This document shows positions 1 through 12,035 of a DNA stretch of 64,000 bases, piece by piece. Position 1 is the first letter of the stretch; each line of letters begins with the position of its first letter. The notes under the pieces were generated by a model. It saw only the letters and a program-made list of their open reading frames with translations. It had not been told where the DNA came from and searched no databases. A program made the position numbers and the translations under genes. The stretch is taken from assembly GCA_032164295.1 (NCBI GenBank), contig JAJHTX010000007.1, positions 2,020,501 through 2,084,500 of the forward strand, given 5' to 3'. This DNA is from Inonotus obliquus (Eukaryota; Basidiomycota; Agaricomycetes; Hymenochaetales; Hymenochaetaceae).

Positions 1-39
1 TGATTTACTTATTTGTGATCTTCGTTTTCACTTTTACAG

Positions 40-417
40 GATATACCGGGACCGTTCTCACCGATCCAGATCGTAGTTGATACAACGAGGGAACAAAAGT
101 CTGATTATGAGTCTATGCCTGTGAGTTATTTTCTCACTAACTCATCACTCATCGCTATTTGCTCATCATGTTCTTATGTGATTATGCTTATGAAATCGAA
201 TGGAATCGAATGGCTGGACGGAATGAATCAGGGAACAATTCATAGACCTTCAAGTGATAAATCAGGACCACAAGTCTTACCCAACATCCCTACCATCCCT
301 CCCATCCCTAACATTCAAGTCCAAGTCCCAGAAAATCCGAACGGAAGTGGGTCGTCAGGGTCATCTGGATCGTCTGGATCGTCTTCTCAAGGACATACAG
401 TTCTGCGATTAGTCTGA
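40..417 (+). CDS. 3' end of an unidentified gene (partial)
   Basis: Two terminal exons can be seen. Exon 40-120 follows a clear acceptor (tttacag) and ends at a GTGAGT donor. Exon 232-417 continues in the same phase to a TGA at 415-417. The 89 residues visible are rich in Pro, Ile and Gln, then end in a run of Gly-Ser-Ser repeats (residues GSGSSGSSGSSGSSS) and a short tail. This is a disordered C-terminus; no domain is visible and the body of the protein lies before the window. I do not recognise the gene. The reading frame is convincing because both exons are open in the same phase across the intron. Confidence 0.6.
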   Translation, partial: DIPGPFSPIQIVVDTTREQKSDYESMPVSYFLTNSSLIAICSSCSYVIMLMKSNGIEWLDGMNQGTIHRPSSDKSGPQVLPNIPTIPPIPNIQVQVPENPNGSGSSGSSGSSGSSSQGHTVLRLV

Positions 418-426
418 TGGTCTGAT

Positions 427-478
427 AAAAACCGAATCCGAATCCGCATCCGAATCCGAATCCGCATCTGCATCCGCG
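427..478. repeat. Degenerate hexamer repeat
   Basis: A run of CCGAAT and CCGCAT hexamers lies just after the stop codon of the first gene. It is about eight imperfect units long and probably falls in the 3' untranslated region. No function is implied. Confidence 0.7.
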
Positions 479-685
479 TGTTGTACGTACGTTACGTTAA
501 CGTACTTGCGTTTCGAAACTTGGACATGTTTATCCGTTCATCACTTCCCCCTTTTTCAGTTTTTGGTCTTCGGTCTTTGGGCTTGGGATTCGGGCTTTGG
601 GAACTCCTGTCCACGACCGCGGACTAGTCTGAAATAAACTGACTGACTGACCCGCTTATTCATACATCCCACCCATCACCCAATT

Positions 686-736
686 TACCTACCTACCTAC
701 CTACCTACCTACCTACCTACCTACCTACCTACCTAC
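686..736. repeat. (TACC)n microsatellite
   Basis: About twelve perfect TACC units in a row, followed by a partial unit. It sits in the gene-poor 1.1 kb flank (418-1508) between the first gene and the first P450. That flank holds only short repeats (also a GA run near 1249-1262) and nothing else I can support. Confidence 0.9.
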
Positions 737-1508
737 TTACTTTCACACGTGTTTGAAACAACGGACCGTTCAATACAGTAGCTTCTACTTCTTTTGGTCT
801 CGTCCATTCCCTCTTCCTCACGAATCACGACGTCCTGTTCCTGTTCCTTCTCGAGTCTGTTTTGAGTAGATCCTTTTCCTATCCTCTTACTAGCCTCCTA
901 GCCTTACGGACCTTTTTCTCATGTTGTTACGTTACGACCTTTATGTCCATCCATTCATCCATCCATTCCATTCGTTCGTTCTTCATTCCCCTTTGGCGTT
1001 GATCGTCAATTTGTCAATCCATGTTCACGCGATTCATGATTTGTAGAATCAATGTACTTCTTGTTTTTGTAACAATACCTTCTTACCTTCTTACCTTCTT
1101 ACTACATTTTAAGTAGACGGACAAATAAACTTTTCACGGCACGGTAGAATCCTTTCATGATTTGACGGCAACATTTACATACACGTACACCTGTTCGTTA
1201 TACAATGGTATTTGTATATCATCCATTTGGTCAAATTCTTCTTTGTCTGAGAGAGAGAGAGAACGACAACGAGTCAAGTCAAAACCAAAATCCCCGAACC
1301 TTCGTGATGTTTCGTGAGTGGATTCGTCGATAGCTCCTGGTACATTCAATAATTGAATAAAAACAAAGAGGAAGAGAATCGAAGTCGAAAGCGAAAAGGA
1401 AAAGGAGCATGAAATAAGGAGAATTACAGTTCATATGGTTTACAACCAACCCTCTCCTTCCGCGATTGCCGTTTAAGTTGAAAAAATCAACACGGTGATT
1501 CGTTCTGT

Positions 1509-3838
1509 TCAACGTTGAGCCAAAGTGACTTTCAAAGGTACTTCTGTCTTGTAGCCGTTCGCAGATTTGACTACTGGATGGAACAATCCACCCATACGCC
1601 AGTATACCTCTGGTCCTGGCTCGAATACGAGCCGCTCGAGAAGTAGAGACAACACGACCTCTGAAAGGGAATGTAGTAAGAATCAAGATTGTGACAACTG
1701 ATGCTTTTTGATTCCTTACTGAATTCAGCTTCGGCAAACTTGAATCCGCTGTAAGTGAACACATCAGAGTTGTGCATTCGTTTTGAGTCGACGAAATCCT
1801 TACATGCATGCTCTTCCACCACCTAGGAAAGTCATCCTGCGAGTACACAAGAATGTGAGTCTGAAAGTAAAGTCCAACGTATATACAAACATACATCTGA
1901 GAATAGACGCCAGGGAGGTGAGTATCACCGACGCTCTTTGGTAACGGCTTCAGCCATCGTTCGGGTTTCCATTCGTCCGCATCATCTCCCCAGATACCTT
2001 TGCTTCTGTTTGCGCCTAGGATAGAGGCGTAAACCACAGTGTTCTTTCTGATATCGATCTCCCGAATTTCCGTTCCGTCGGTGGATCTTATTGGCCAGAG
2101 GAGCGGGAGGACTGTATCTCTCTTTGTTCTTATACAAGCAAGTGACATTAGCATTCTGATGACGATGCAACGGAGTGTAGGAAGGCTTACATCCGTTCCA
2201 CTATAGATACTGGTGGATACATCCTCAAGGTTTCGCGACAAACTGCATCGAGGTACGGCAGAGACATGAGCTCATCATAGTCGAGGTCACCATGAGCTCT
2301 TCGTGCCGTCGTAACCTCCGCGCGGAGCTTTGCTTGCGCCTCCTGATTCTGGGAAAGGAGATGAAGAATGCGACACACTGCACTCGTGGTCGTGTCATGG
2401 CCTGCCGCTATGAATGTGCTAGGAAAAATGGTTCAATATTGGCTTTCATCGCAATTACTCGAAGCAACTTGTCAGCAACTTGTCTTACCTCATATGAGCG
2501 AGTAATTCTTCCTCAGGTATACTACTTGTTCCATTAAGTGCCGTCGTCGCTTTCACTAAAGACAGTCAGAGTCAGAAATCGTGACTGATCTTATAGAGAG
2601 GGCAAGGATAAGCTCACTTAAGACACTCAAGATGTCCTTCCCGTTTCCGATTTGTTTGCGAGCTGCCTCATCACCTTTTCTTAGCGCTTCTCGCTTTGCT
2701 TGAAGGATACGCTTTGAGTGAACCTCCATTGTGTCAGTTACCGATAGTAGGTTCCTAACGGGCTGGAAAGGGACCATTTCCACCAGCTTTCTTCGAAATG
2801 TTGGAGAACCTAACTTGACCAGTTTGGGTAGAAACTGACGGAAGAAGTTGAGCTCGTCGAGTAATGGACTGGCAGATAGGTAAGTAGATAAAAGATGATT
2901 TACAGTGTCACACACCTAAATGATTTAATGGCCTCGCTGTACGCGTTTGTCTGATTGGTATCGAGAGCATCAAAGGAATAACCAAGTCCGCCCTGCCCAA
3001 CGTATTCTAAAGCAGCACGGGAAATCCAGTTCATGACGTCAAGATGTTCTCGCCCCTTCGCAGCCTCACTCTCGAGAATGTCACAAAGCTAGTCCAGAGA
3101 GCCGGAAAATTACTGATAGTTTACATCAGAGAAACAGACTAACTAACCTTGTGGGCAATAGGGTAGAACACAGGCAATAAATTTCGCATGTGCTTGAGCG
3201 AGAAGACTGGATTTAGCAGTTTACGCTGCTTTTTATGTTCGTCACCTGATAGTTATAAATTTGTGAGTCCTTTCATAATCTCCCTTATGATCGGAGAAGC
3301 ACGGATACCAAGTGTTGATAGGAGACTCGTCCCAAAGACAAGTTTGTTCGTTCTGAAGGGGGACGTCAGGACAAGTACACGTCGTATGGTGTGAGACGTA
3401 CACGAGAAACTTTTCGCCCTCCTCAAATACATATTGGTCTTTGACACAAATGTGGTGCAACGCCAAAGGATCTGTAACGTAAAGATGTTGCTCCTGATTG
3501 TATACGATACGATCAATACGTAGTCACAGCAATCAAGATAGGATCATGACAACTCACTCCAAACATCATGTCAACTCGCACAAGACCTCCGTATTTCCTA
3601 TATAGCTCCTCATGAAATTTCCAGGCCTCTGGATTGAAAAATCTGTCGAAATTTCCTATCCAAACGCAATCAGCAGTAAGTTCGCGCACCAATGAATCCA
3701 CATACCCTTCCACCATGATGTAGGAACGGGTCCGGGAATATGGGAGAGAGACTTGCGGGAAATCAAGAATCGGAGGACAAGCCAGAGGGCGACAGCGGTC
3801 GAGAGTGCCACAACTATGTGGGTGGGGAGTGGCTCCAT
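1509..3838 (-). CDS. Cytochrome P450 monooxygenase (copy 1)
   Basis: This is a haem-thiolate monooxygenase, expected to be anchored in the ER membrane and to work with an NADPH-P450 reductase. The start at 3838 gives an N-terminal membrane helix (ALSTAVALWLVLRFLI) followed by the proline-rich hinge HIPGP. Further exons show the I-helix oxygen-binding motif AGHDTT (about 2400), the K-helix ETLR (ExxR, about 2230), the PERW motif (about 1960) and the haem loop FLGGGRACIGF, whose Cys codon is rejoined across an intron near 1810-1740. The last exon ends LKVTLAQR and stop at 1509-1511. Many introns of about 50-60 bp are present. It is full length for a fungal P450 (roughly 520-540 residues by estimate). 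It is closely related to the two P450s at 8-13.4 kb and faces away from them. The substrate and CYP family cannot be read from the sequence. Confidence 0.93.
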
Positions 3839-3870
3839 GTCAACGTTGAAGGAGCTAGTCCGACTCGGTT

Positions 3871-3880
3871 CCCTTTATAT
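3871..3880 (-). promoter_or_regulatory. TATA box of P450 copy 1
   Basis: On the minus strand this reads ATATAAAGGG, about 35 bp before the ATG at 3838. Spacing and sequence fit a core promoter with a short leader. Confidence 0.5.
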
Positions 3881-6800
3881 TCATTCAGAAATATTCAGTC
3901 CTATGAATGGCGACAGCAAACAGTGATATGTTCACCTTATCGACAGAACCGAACTCTCGGACAGGATCGCGCTAAGACGTCGCGTAAGAATAAAATGCTA
4001 TCGCATCTTCAAAAACAAATTCCAGGGCCGTTGGATTGCCTTTGGTATCCTTTAAGCGCGACGGGAAGCTATTGCGCAGATAGAAGAACTTGGAGCCAGC
4101 TGATGCGCGGTCGGTGCTATTCATGTGGGAACATATCGGCGCTTCCGTCTAGACAGTCACTTTCGGAGATATTGAAGCGGCGAAAACAGGACGACGTATA
4201 CAACTCGGAGTCATGGTGCGGGTCAACTCGATGTTAGGTCGCATGTAAAAAAATTATCCTCCATGGACTATGGAACCATGATGGCTGCCCTGGGAGGAAG
4301 AGCGCAGGAAAATTGTTTGGTTCCTACGCCACTGTATTCCCTTTCAGGTCGAAGCGCTACGAGAAGTGACCACCGGAATTCTGCCTAATAGCCGTCTGAA
4401 GATCAAACCGTGATCGTTAGGTGTTGGAGAGATGACCTCTCAACTAGGCGTACCGAGGTGAAGTTAGGCATCCAACCTCTCACCTGGGCAACATTCCAAG
4501 GACACCACGGAAAGTAGCGCGAAGCATTTTGGAACAGATTTGAAGCGGGCATATGGTGCTGTGAAGCTTTCAAAATCGGAACTAATACAGCTTAAGTGCG
4601 ATCAGCATGGAACCTTAGCCGTGAGAATCAGGTTAGGAATGATAGTGGCTGCCGAGTATTATAGGCACTTACACATGCCGGCAAAAGAATTGGCAGGCTG
4701 GAGGTCGCTCGACGTTAGGACGATGATATGACCAATAAGGAGACACCCGGTGTTGATAGCCTCTAGATCCGTCTCGTCTTGCGAATGTTAAATGTTGTTA
4801 GCCGCCCAGAAAGCCTCATCACAATATCAGCGGGCTGAGGGGAGACCCATTTGGATACCAAGGTTCGCAATTCATCTCCTGGAAGTGTTCATCTTTTGGA
4901 AATACGGAAATACTACAGACTCACCTCGTGAGACCAAGCTAGCTTGTCCTCTTCAGTCGTCACTACAAATTCATCTTGTTGTCGGGATGTTTGCAGATTT
5001 TTTTGGAATAGAACTACGTTCATGTGAACACGAACTATACAGATGATTATGTTGCTGTGGCACCAGGAAGGTTGAGTTTAGGGTTTCCGACGGGACGCGA
5101 AAAGCGAAAAGAAAAGGAAAAGTTTCACGTGACCTACAATACATTTTGTATCTCGTTTGTTTCCGCTACGTCTCTTCTATCAATGCCACCATGCGCAAAG
5201 GCGCAAATCGCAGTTGGGAAAATGTCTCAACGGACTCGACATGTCTCTGGTTGATTCTAGTCTTCTGATATGCTTCCCTGCTTGTTGCCTATCGTCCCTA
5301 CAAGGCAGGTACAGAAAGGGACACCTTGGAATCGCACTGCTGGATGGTCCACAGCGAACCCGGTACTATGAAGCTAATCCCCTTGTTTCGTCTTGAGCAG
5401 GGATGGGGGGTCATGAACTCAGGTCTGACGCAAAGGTGAAAAGGATGACTAAGCAGGAATTGAACTTGAGGGCAGGCTTTATCGCGTCGTTTACCACACA
5501 AAACAACACCACTGAAGACCGCTCAATGCGGACCGAACTCATATCGACGTGTTTTCGCGTCCTTTATCCGTCGCTGTTATGATCATTCTTTCCCTTGGCT
5601 AGTGATCATACTGATCCGAGTTGTTACCTTATCACTTGTTTCGCGCGTTTAAGTCAATTCTTTCTTCTTTTCCTCTCTTTCCACCGTGAGTCAACTGGAA
5701 TAGATTCCAGCCTCATGGTTGGAGGATCTCCTCGTTACTTTCTTGGTCCATACTGGCCCTAAACTGGTACACCATTTTCCTCTCTATCGGCACCACAGGC
5801 TATCAACCCGTTCGTCGATGCTTCGCCGGATCCCAGCCAACCGTGTTTCGTGGTCTTGAGCTACATGGTCCTCATGTTTTGACCGGCCATCGTCGGTAAC
5901 GCCACGAATGTCGAGCCCCTCCCTATCGGAACCGTTTACAAGGTGAGGCTATCCTATCATGATTGCTGTATAACCATGAGATCTAGACGAGATTTTCTCC
6001 TTTACATTAGCGGTGTGGAGTCGAAGGATGAAATGCATATGGATGTGATAGACTGGATCGTAAGGCTCCCGGGGCCATGACCAAGCCGGGTTAAAGTAAT
6101 TCGTTGGATGCCCTCAACAAGGAAAATCCATCAGGCTAATACTCCGAGGCTCTGGTGCATTATTTATAGGTGATGTGCAATCTGTCAAAATAAAACTCTG
6201 ACGACGAACGAGCGCTGTGACCCGCTCATAAAATGCTCGGCGGATCGAAACTCCGTGAAGAAGTCTCAGCGGTACGGGGCGAACATGGATGCTGCAATGG
6301 TATTGCCTTGCCTTACCTCGATGCTGCGACTTGAAACGGCCCACGGCTCCGTTCTCCGTGCAGTCTGGTTATCTCTGTACGTATTCGATGGCCGTGCCTG
6401 AAACTCTGCTGTTACTAATTTATATAACTGATAGCTACAAAAAGGAGTGATTACTCGCCTCTCTGACTAATTAAACCTGCAGACGGCGAGCCAGGAATGA
6501 AGGAGATGGTTAGGCGGAGCGCACTCCCTTATGTCTCCGTTCAATAAGGACCGATTAAGCCATCCGGTACGAGAGTACCGACAAATGTGGCTTGGTCGAT
6601 GGTTTGATTCTTCTGTTATAATATGCGTTATTGGATTGTTTCAGGATGACATCTGCAGGAAATGTATCGAGGATACATGTACGTCGCAATCTGATCCGTG
6701 TTTTGACCTAACTTATTGACCAAGTACATCTTCAACCAGTTTCAAAATTGCAAAAATGGAAATAATAAACCGCTATTCTCTTTGAGTATTCAAGCCCAAG

Positions 6801-8029
6801 CGCTGGCCGCATGCCTTCAGCAACGCCGATCTTCGTGCTTGTGAGAAAAATCAACTTCCAAAGGTTTTCGTTTTCTTGGAGCATGGCGAGTGACATTTGT
6901 TTAATGATAGATCAGGATCCGAAGGGGACGTCTATTACGCACCTCTTTTTATATGGACCAGAGCCGACCGGGAACATGCTTCAGTGGCCGACCTGTTCCC
7001 CTGCTACTAGTCACGGAGGCTTTTTTTCGGTGGCCCTAAAGCACGTGCTCATTTTCCTTTATCTCGGGATATGCCGACAGACGGTATGAACCCCAGTTGA
7101 TCCGGCAAAACTCGACTACAGTATCAGCCTGAAACCATTTTTATTCTTTGCTGTTTAATCTATCGGGATAATACCTCTCGTCCCTGGAATTCCAGATGAA
7201 ACGCTTTCGGATCTCACTCATTACCTGGAACGTCCGAGTGGGGATCACCTTGAAGGTGACTTATCTCACAGCAATATACGTTGGCACACAATTTGCCATA
7301 GCTCTGCCAATAGATACTAGTAACGGCGCAGGTTCCTGAAGACAGCCATGGCGGGGAATCTAGAGAGCTCCTCGGGCACTCCATAAGGCGAGGTTCTGTT
7401 TACCTCTTCGGGCATAGGCAATCCTTTTTGTACTCCGTGAGTAGCTTCGCGACCTAGCCTATTCAAGATGAATTCTCTAATGCTATCATGGCTTTTCTGT
7501 TTGTTTGTTTTTGTCTTCACGAAGAGGATAAGTTGCCAATCCCGTTCTAACGACGCTGCGTGATGTGAATCAATGTTGGCGAAGGACTGCTCTGATACAA
7601 GTTTGGCGGAGACAATAGATTTGCCTGACATAGGCCTTCTGAGAACGTTAGAGTTTGCAGCTTCGCAAATTCGCGACTTTACCATACAGGCCAGTCGATT
7701 ACACGTCGCCTCCAAATATAGTGCTCGGAAAAATCCCGACGCCTTCTATCTCTCGTTCACTTCACGTGCTTATCTCGGGTGCGTGCTAGCGATATGTCAT
7801 GAGATCATTAATTGACTCCAAATCCCACAAAACATAGGCTCTAGCATTTGTTTTCTATCAGAGGCCAGGATGCTGCTCATGTCGTGCGTTCGGAAAATGA
7901 ATTGTGCGGGCTTCCCGACGGACAATAATAGCTCATCTTGATGAGGAACCATCACTGTCGACAAGATCAAGCCGTTCACCATGGCGCTTTGCGTGGCTAT
8001 TCAAACAGAAAATGCAATTCCTGACATGG
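3881..8029. other. Gene-poor spacer between two divergent P450 genes
   Basis: About 4.1 kb without a gene I can support. Open frames here are short (the longest is about 130 codons on the minus strand, 7317-7715), lack family motifs and do not join through plausible introns. No P450 motif, transposase motif or long terminal repeat was seen by eye. The segment is far longer than other intergenic spaces in the window, so decayed mobile DNA or a lost gene is possible but not shown. Confidence 0.5.
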
Positions 8030-8037
8030 TATAAAAG
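8030..8037 (+). promoter_or_regulatory. TATA box of P450 copy 2
   Basis: TATAAAAG lies 54 bp before the ATG at 8084, on the coding strand, with C/T-rich sequence between. This supports that ATG as the true start. Confidence 0.6.
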
Positions 8038-8083
8038 CAACGAGTTTTAGCCTTGCTAATCCTTTGCAACCCCAAGCTCCACG

Positions 8084-10378
8084 ATGGATACTCTCACTCT
8101 TCAGATTCTGTGGGGCGCTTTTATCATTGTCGCCTTATGGCAAGCTATCCATTTCCTCCTCTTCCGATGGTCCCTGGCTCACATTCCGGGACCATGTCGT
8201 GCGTCTTGGTGGACAGGTGAGCTTAGAAAATGACTACGACATCATGAATGGGGAGTCTAATTACACTCCTTAGGGCATCTACTAAAGCTTTATGATCCTG
8301 AAGGATGGGGCTTCCACGAAGATCTGTACAGAAACTATGGGGGTATTGTTCGATTGGATTTGTTGCTCGGTGTGAGTCATAAAGCTCAATGTAGATGTCC
8401 TGTTCTCATTACGCCTACTCAGGATCAATGTCTCTACGTGTCTGATCCCCTTGCACTGCACCACATTTGCATCCGAGATCAAGAGATCTACGAAGAAACA
8501 GACAAGTTCTTGACGTAAGCGTTCCGTACTCTAGACAGTCGTCGAAACTAACTGTTGCTCAGAATCTATCGACTAATCTTTGGTCCCAACCTCTTGGCAA
8601 CTCTCGGTACTCATGTTCCATACGTTCTTATTGAAGCTTGTTGGGTCTCATTTTCAGCGCAGGTGATGATCACCGACGACAGCGCAAGCTGCTCAATCCA
8701 GCTTTCTCTCTCCAACATATGAGAAACCTTCTTTCGGTATTCTATCCTATTGCTCACAAAGTACACTTTCATGTTTCTTTGCATGTTCGCCAGTGACGCT
8801 GACTTGAATGTATAGCTATGTGCAATCATTGAGAGTGAGGTCTTGAAAGGCAAAGATCATATTGACGTCATGAACTGGACCTCCCGAGCGGCTCTTGAGT
8901 ATGTCGGACAGGGAGGACTCGGCTATTCTTTCGATGCACTGGACGAGAATCAGACAAATGCCTACAGCGACGCACTGAAAGCATTCCAGTATGTCTCTTC
9001 ATCTCGTCAGTTCTAAGTAATCCTCGGCTGAACAAATTAGGCCATTGCTCTTTAAGCTCGACATGTTCCTGAGAATTCTCCCACGAGCGGTTAAGATTGG
9101 CTCCCCAAAGTTTCGACGCAAGATAGTGGAGATGATTCCTTGGTCACCCATCAAAGGCCTCGTGTCGATTGTGGATGCCATCGAGATGCATTCCAGAGAC
9201 ATTCTTCGACGAAAGCGGGAGGTACTCATGAAAGGAGATAAAGGCCTTCAAACACAAATTGGAAAGGGGAAGGATGTTATGAGTGTCTTAAGTTCGTTCT
9301 CTTGCGCTCATGTTTCTCCTTTTTAGTCTAATGCGATTATTCAGTGAGGGCCCACTTAACTACACACGGCACCACTACGTTGCCGGAGTCGGAGTTATTG
9401 GCTCACATGAGGTAAGCTGTCTTTGCTGCTTGGAGATGATACACTTGAGCAATTATGGGTAGTACGATAGTGGTGGCTGGTCATGACACTACAGCAAGTG
9501 CTCTGAGTCGCATTCTCCACATTTTATCGCATCACCCGGAGGCACAGTCAAGGTTACGGGAAGAAGTCACTGTTGCCCGAAGGGAATATGGGGATCTCGA
9601 CTATGATAAACTCATGGCTCTACCATATCTTGATGCTGTGTGTCGCGAGACTATGCGAGTGGACCCGCCAGTTGCCCTACTTGATCGGATGTAAGCGAGA
9701 TATCTTTAACCATATGCGAACCCTGGATTAAGAATCCTCCGTATTTTCAGTGCCAGGAAGGATACCGTCCTTCCCCTACTTTGGCCTATCAGATCGAAAG
9801 ATGGGAAAGAAGTCCGGGAGATCTATATCAAGAAAGGAACTACAATATACATTTCTATTCTTGGTGCGAATCGTAACAAGGCAACTTGGGGAGAAGATGC
9901 AGACGAATGGAAACCCGAACGGTGGTTAAACCCTCTTCCGAAAAGTGTTGACGATGCGCGTTTGCCTGGTGTCTATTCGCAAATGTCAGTATTACTTCCA
10001 ATCTTGTGAAATTTTAAAGACACCGATAGGCTGACGGAATATGTTCATCCCATTAGGATGACGTTCCTTGGTGGTCCAAGAGCATGCATGTAAGTGAAAA
10101 GGCTCATCTTCTCTTGATCTTGGCGCTCACATTTCGTTTCCAGTGGCTTCAAGTTCTCCGAAATTGAAATGAGTAAGTGCGACTATTGACATCACTGACC
10201 CTCGATACTGATTTCTTACGTTTCAGAGATGGTTTTATCGATGCTTATTGAGAAGTTCATTTTTGGACCCGGCCCTGATATATACTGGGCGATGGGCGCG
10301 CTGTATCATCCTGTCGTTAAGAGTGAGAATGGGGATGAAGTGCAGGCACCTTTGAAGGTCTCCCTTGTTGACCGTTAG
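8084..10378 (+). CDS. Cytochrome P450 monooxygenase (copy 2)
   Basis: A full-length ER-type P450 closely similar to copy 1, exon by exon. The first exon encodes a membrane helix (LWGAFIIVALWQAIHFLLF) and the hinge HIPGP, then SWWTG. Later exons hold GQGGLGYSFDAL, the I-helix VVAGHDTT (about 9470), the K-helix ETMR, PERW, and the haem loop FLGGPRACIGF, with the Cys codon next to a phase-2 intron at about 10090. The protein ends PLKVSLVDR at a TAG (10376-10378). At least ten short introns are needed, and those compared sit at the same places as in copy 1, so the pair arose by duplication. The haem ligand Cys and the Glu-Arg pair are intact, so it should be active. Substrate is unknown. Confidence 0.93.
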
Positions 10379-12035
10379 TTGCACCCGCGCAGGTCGTTTC
10401 AATTAGTATAATAGATCACCTATAGATCTCCCATTGGGCGCACTTCGGCCTAGTTATGTAAAATACTTCTTGCTTTATCCCTTGCATTATCACTTCGAAA
10501 TTCACGTATAAACTTTCTCTTGTGTATCTTAATTACTATTCTATTCATGTTTAGTGGGGCAGGTCGCAGAATCCAATCGGAGATGGGAGATGTGATCCAC
10601 GGAAGGTTCGCGGAAAATCAGAAGTATGTATCATATGGACAAGGATCTAATCACAAAAGGTACGATAAATCCGAGTAGTGCGATGGTCGGATGGCTTCCA
10701 TTGCAATCACAATCGCGAGACTAACTAAGGTACTTATATTATCTGATAATTAATCATGGATATCTCACTCACTAGAATGGATTTGTAGCTTAGACTCATC
10801 AGGTCAGGTCAGGGATAAGGATTATCGGATATTTGGTTGATAAGTCCGACTCTATCGCGGATATTAAGCAGTAGATATTGTAATGGAGAGGCATGGTAAC
10901 ATATTATATTTCATGCCAAGGATTGTTTTATCTGGTATTCCGTGGAGTAAGCAAAGAGATTGGAGGTCTTTGTGATCGTCAGCCAGGCATGAGAATGTCG
11001 AAACCTAAGGAAGCTGAACGGAAGTTTTCCTTACTTATGCCTATAAACCAGACCCACCGGAATAAGTAAAGAAGCAGAGCTGGATCAACTAGTACATACG
11101 GGTTATCCTGGTCTCGGGACCACTGGACCATTGCCTGTCGGAATGCCTACTTACCGGTGGCTTCGAGTTAGAACCATAGAATCAGCACAGTAGGAATGCC
11201 GTAGACTGTCATTAATATTATCCCCCTAGAAGCTACGCTGCCGGCATTACGATGATAGGTGGTGATAGGAGAAACGCTACATAAGGGAGTATGGAAGTGT
11301 CTGGTGAGAATCGATCACACTCTGCCCACCTACTACTACTAGTAATTGCAAGGAACTTTGCAAGTGCGGAAATTCCGAGAGAAGTGGACGACTTACTTGG
11401 TTGGGATGATCCATCGGTTAAGTCCGGCTACATATGTGGCTATGCGTCTTTCGCTTAACTTCACTTTATGGTGCTATCGTGCCAATGGCGAAACCTGCAA
11501 AACGCCTACATATCATTGGAAACGGACAGCTTCTTGAATTGCTCTACGCCGCGGCAAAGATCTACGCTCCCAACCTCGGTACCACTCGGGAGCTGTTGTC
11601 GTTGTGCTTCTGAATTCACTACCGACATGGTGTCCTGTAATCTCATCCTTGCTCGAACCTTGGCACTCCCAGAAGCTTTGTCGGATGAACATTTTGAGCT
11701 CCGGCCTAAGAACAGGTTTGTCTTGCACGGTCGTCATGATCACCGAAGGAAAGTCTCAGGCGACTAGTACTACTATGGAGGATGAGAACGTAACTGCTTC
11801 CACAAATCCTAGACCGAGCATCCGTGCTGCGTCGTCGCCGTGTCTTGACGTGCGTGAGACGAGTGGAAGTTACTTACTGCGTCGCTTCTGGTGTCTGGAG
11901 ATCTCTCGGCAAACACGGTATGAACAGGCGACCTCCTTCCTAGCCTGAGAACGTGCCAATCCACTCCCTCTTATTCACGCAGCCACGCTCGTCCTCTTGA
12001 GGTCTATTGGATTCAAATGCTTAGAAGCCTTTTTT
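10379..12035. other. Gene-poor spacer before the decayed P450
   Basis: About 1.65 kb with only short overlapping frames. I looked for the missing 5' exons of P450 copy 3 (membrane helix, HIPGP hinge, SWW motif) and did not find them. Nothing else can be supported here. Confidence 0.5.

Noticed and set aside
7317..7715. A 132-codon minus-strand frame between the P450 genes
   Set aside because: Composition and motifs do not suggest a protein, and no P450 or transposase signature is present.
10379..12035. Missing 5' exons of P450 copy 3
   Set aside because: Searched by eye for the membrane helix, HIPGP hinge and SWW motif on the plus strand; none found, so the copy is called truncated.
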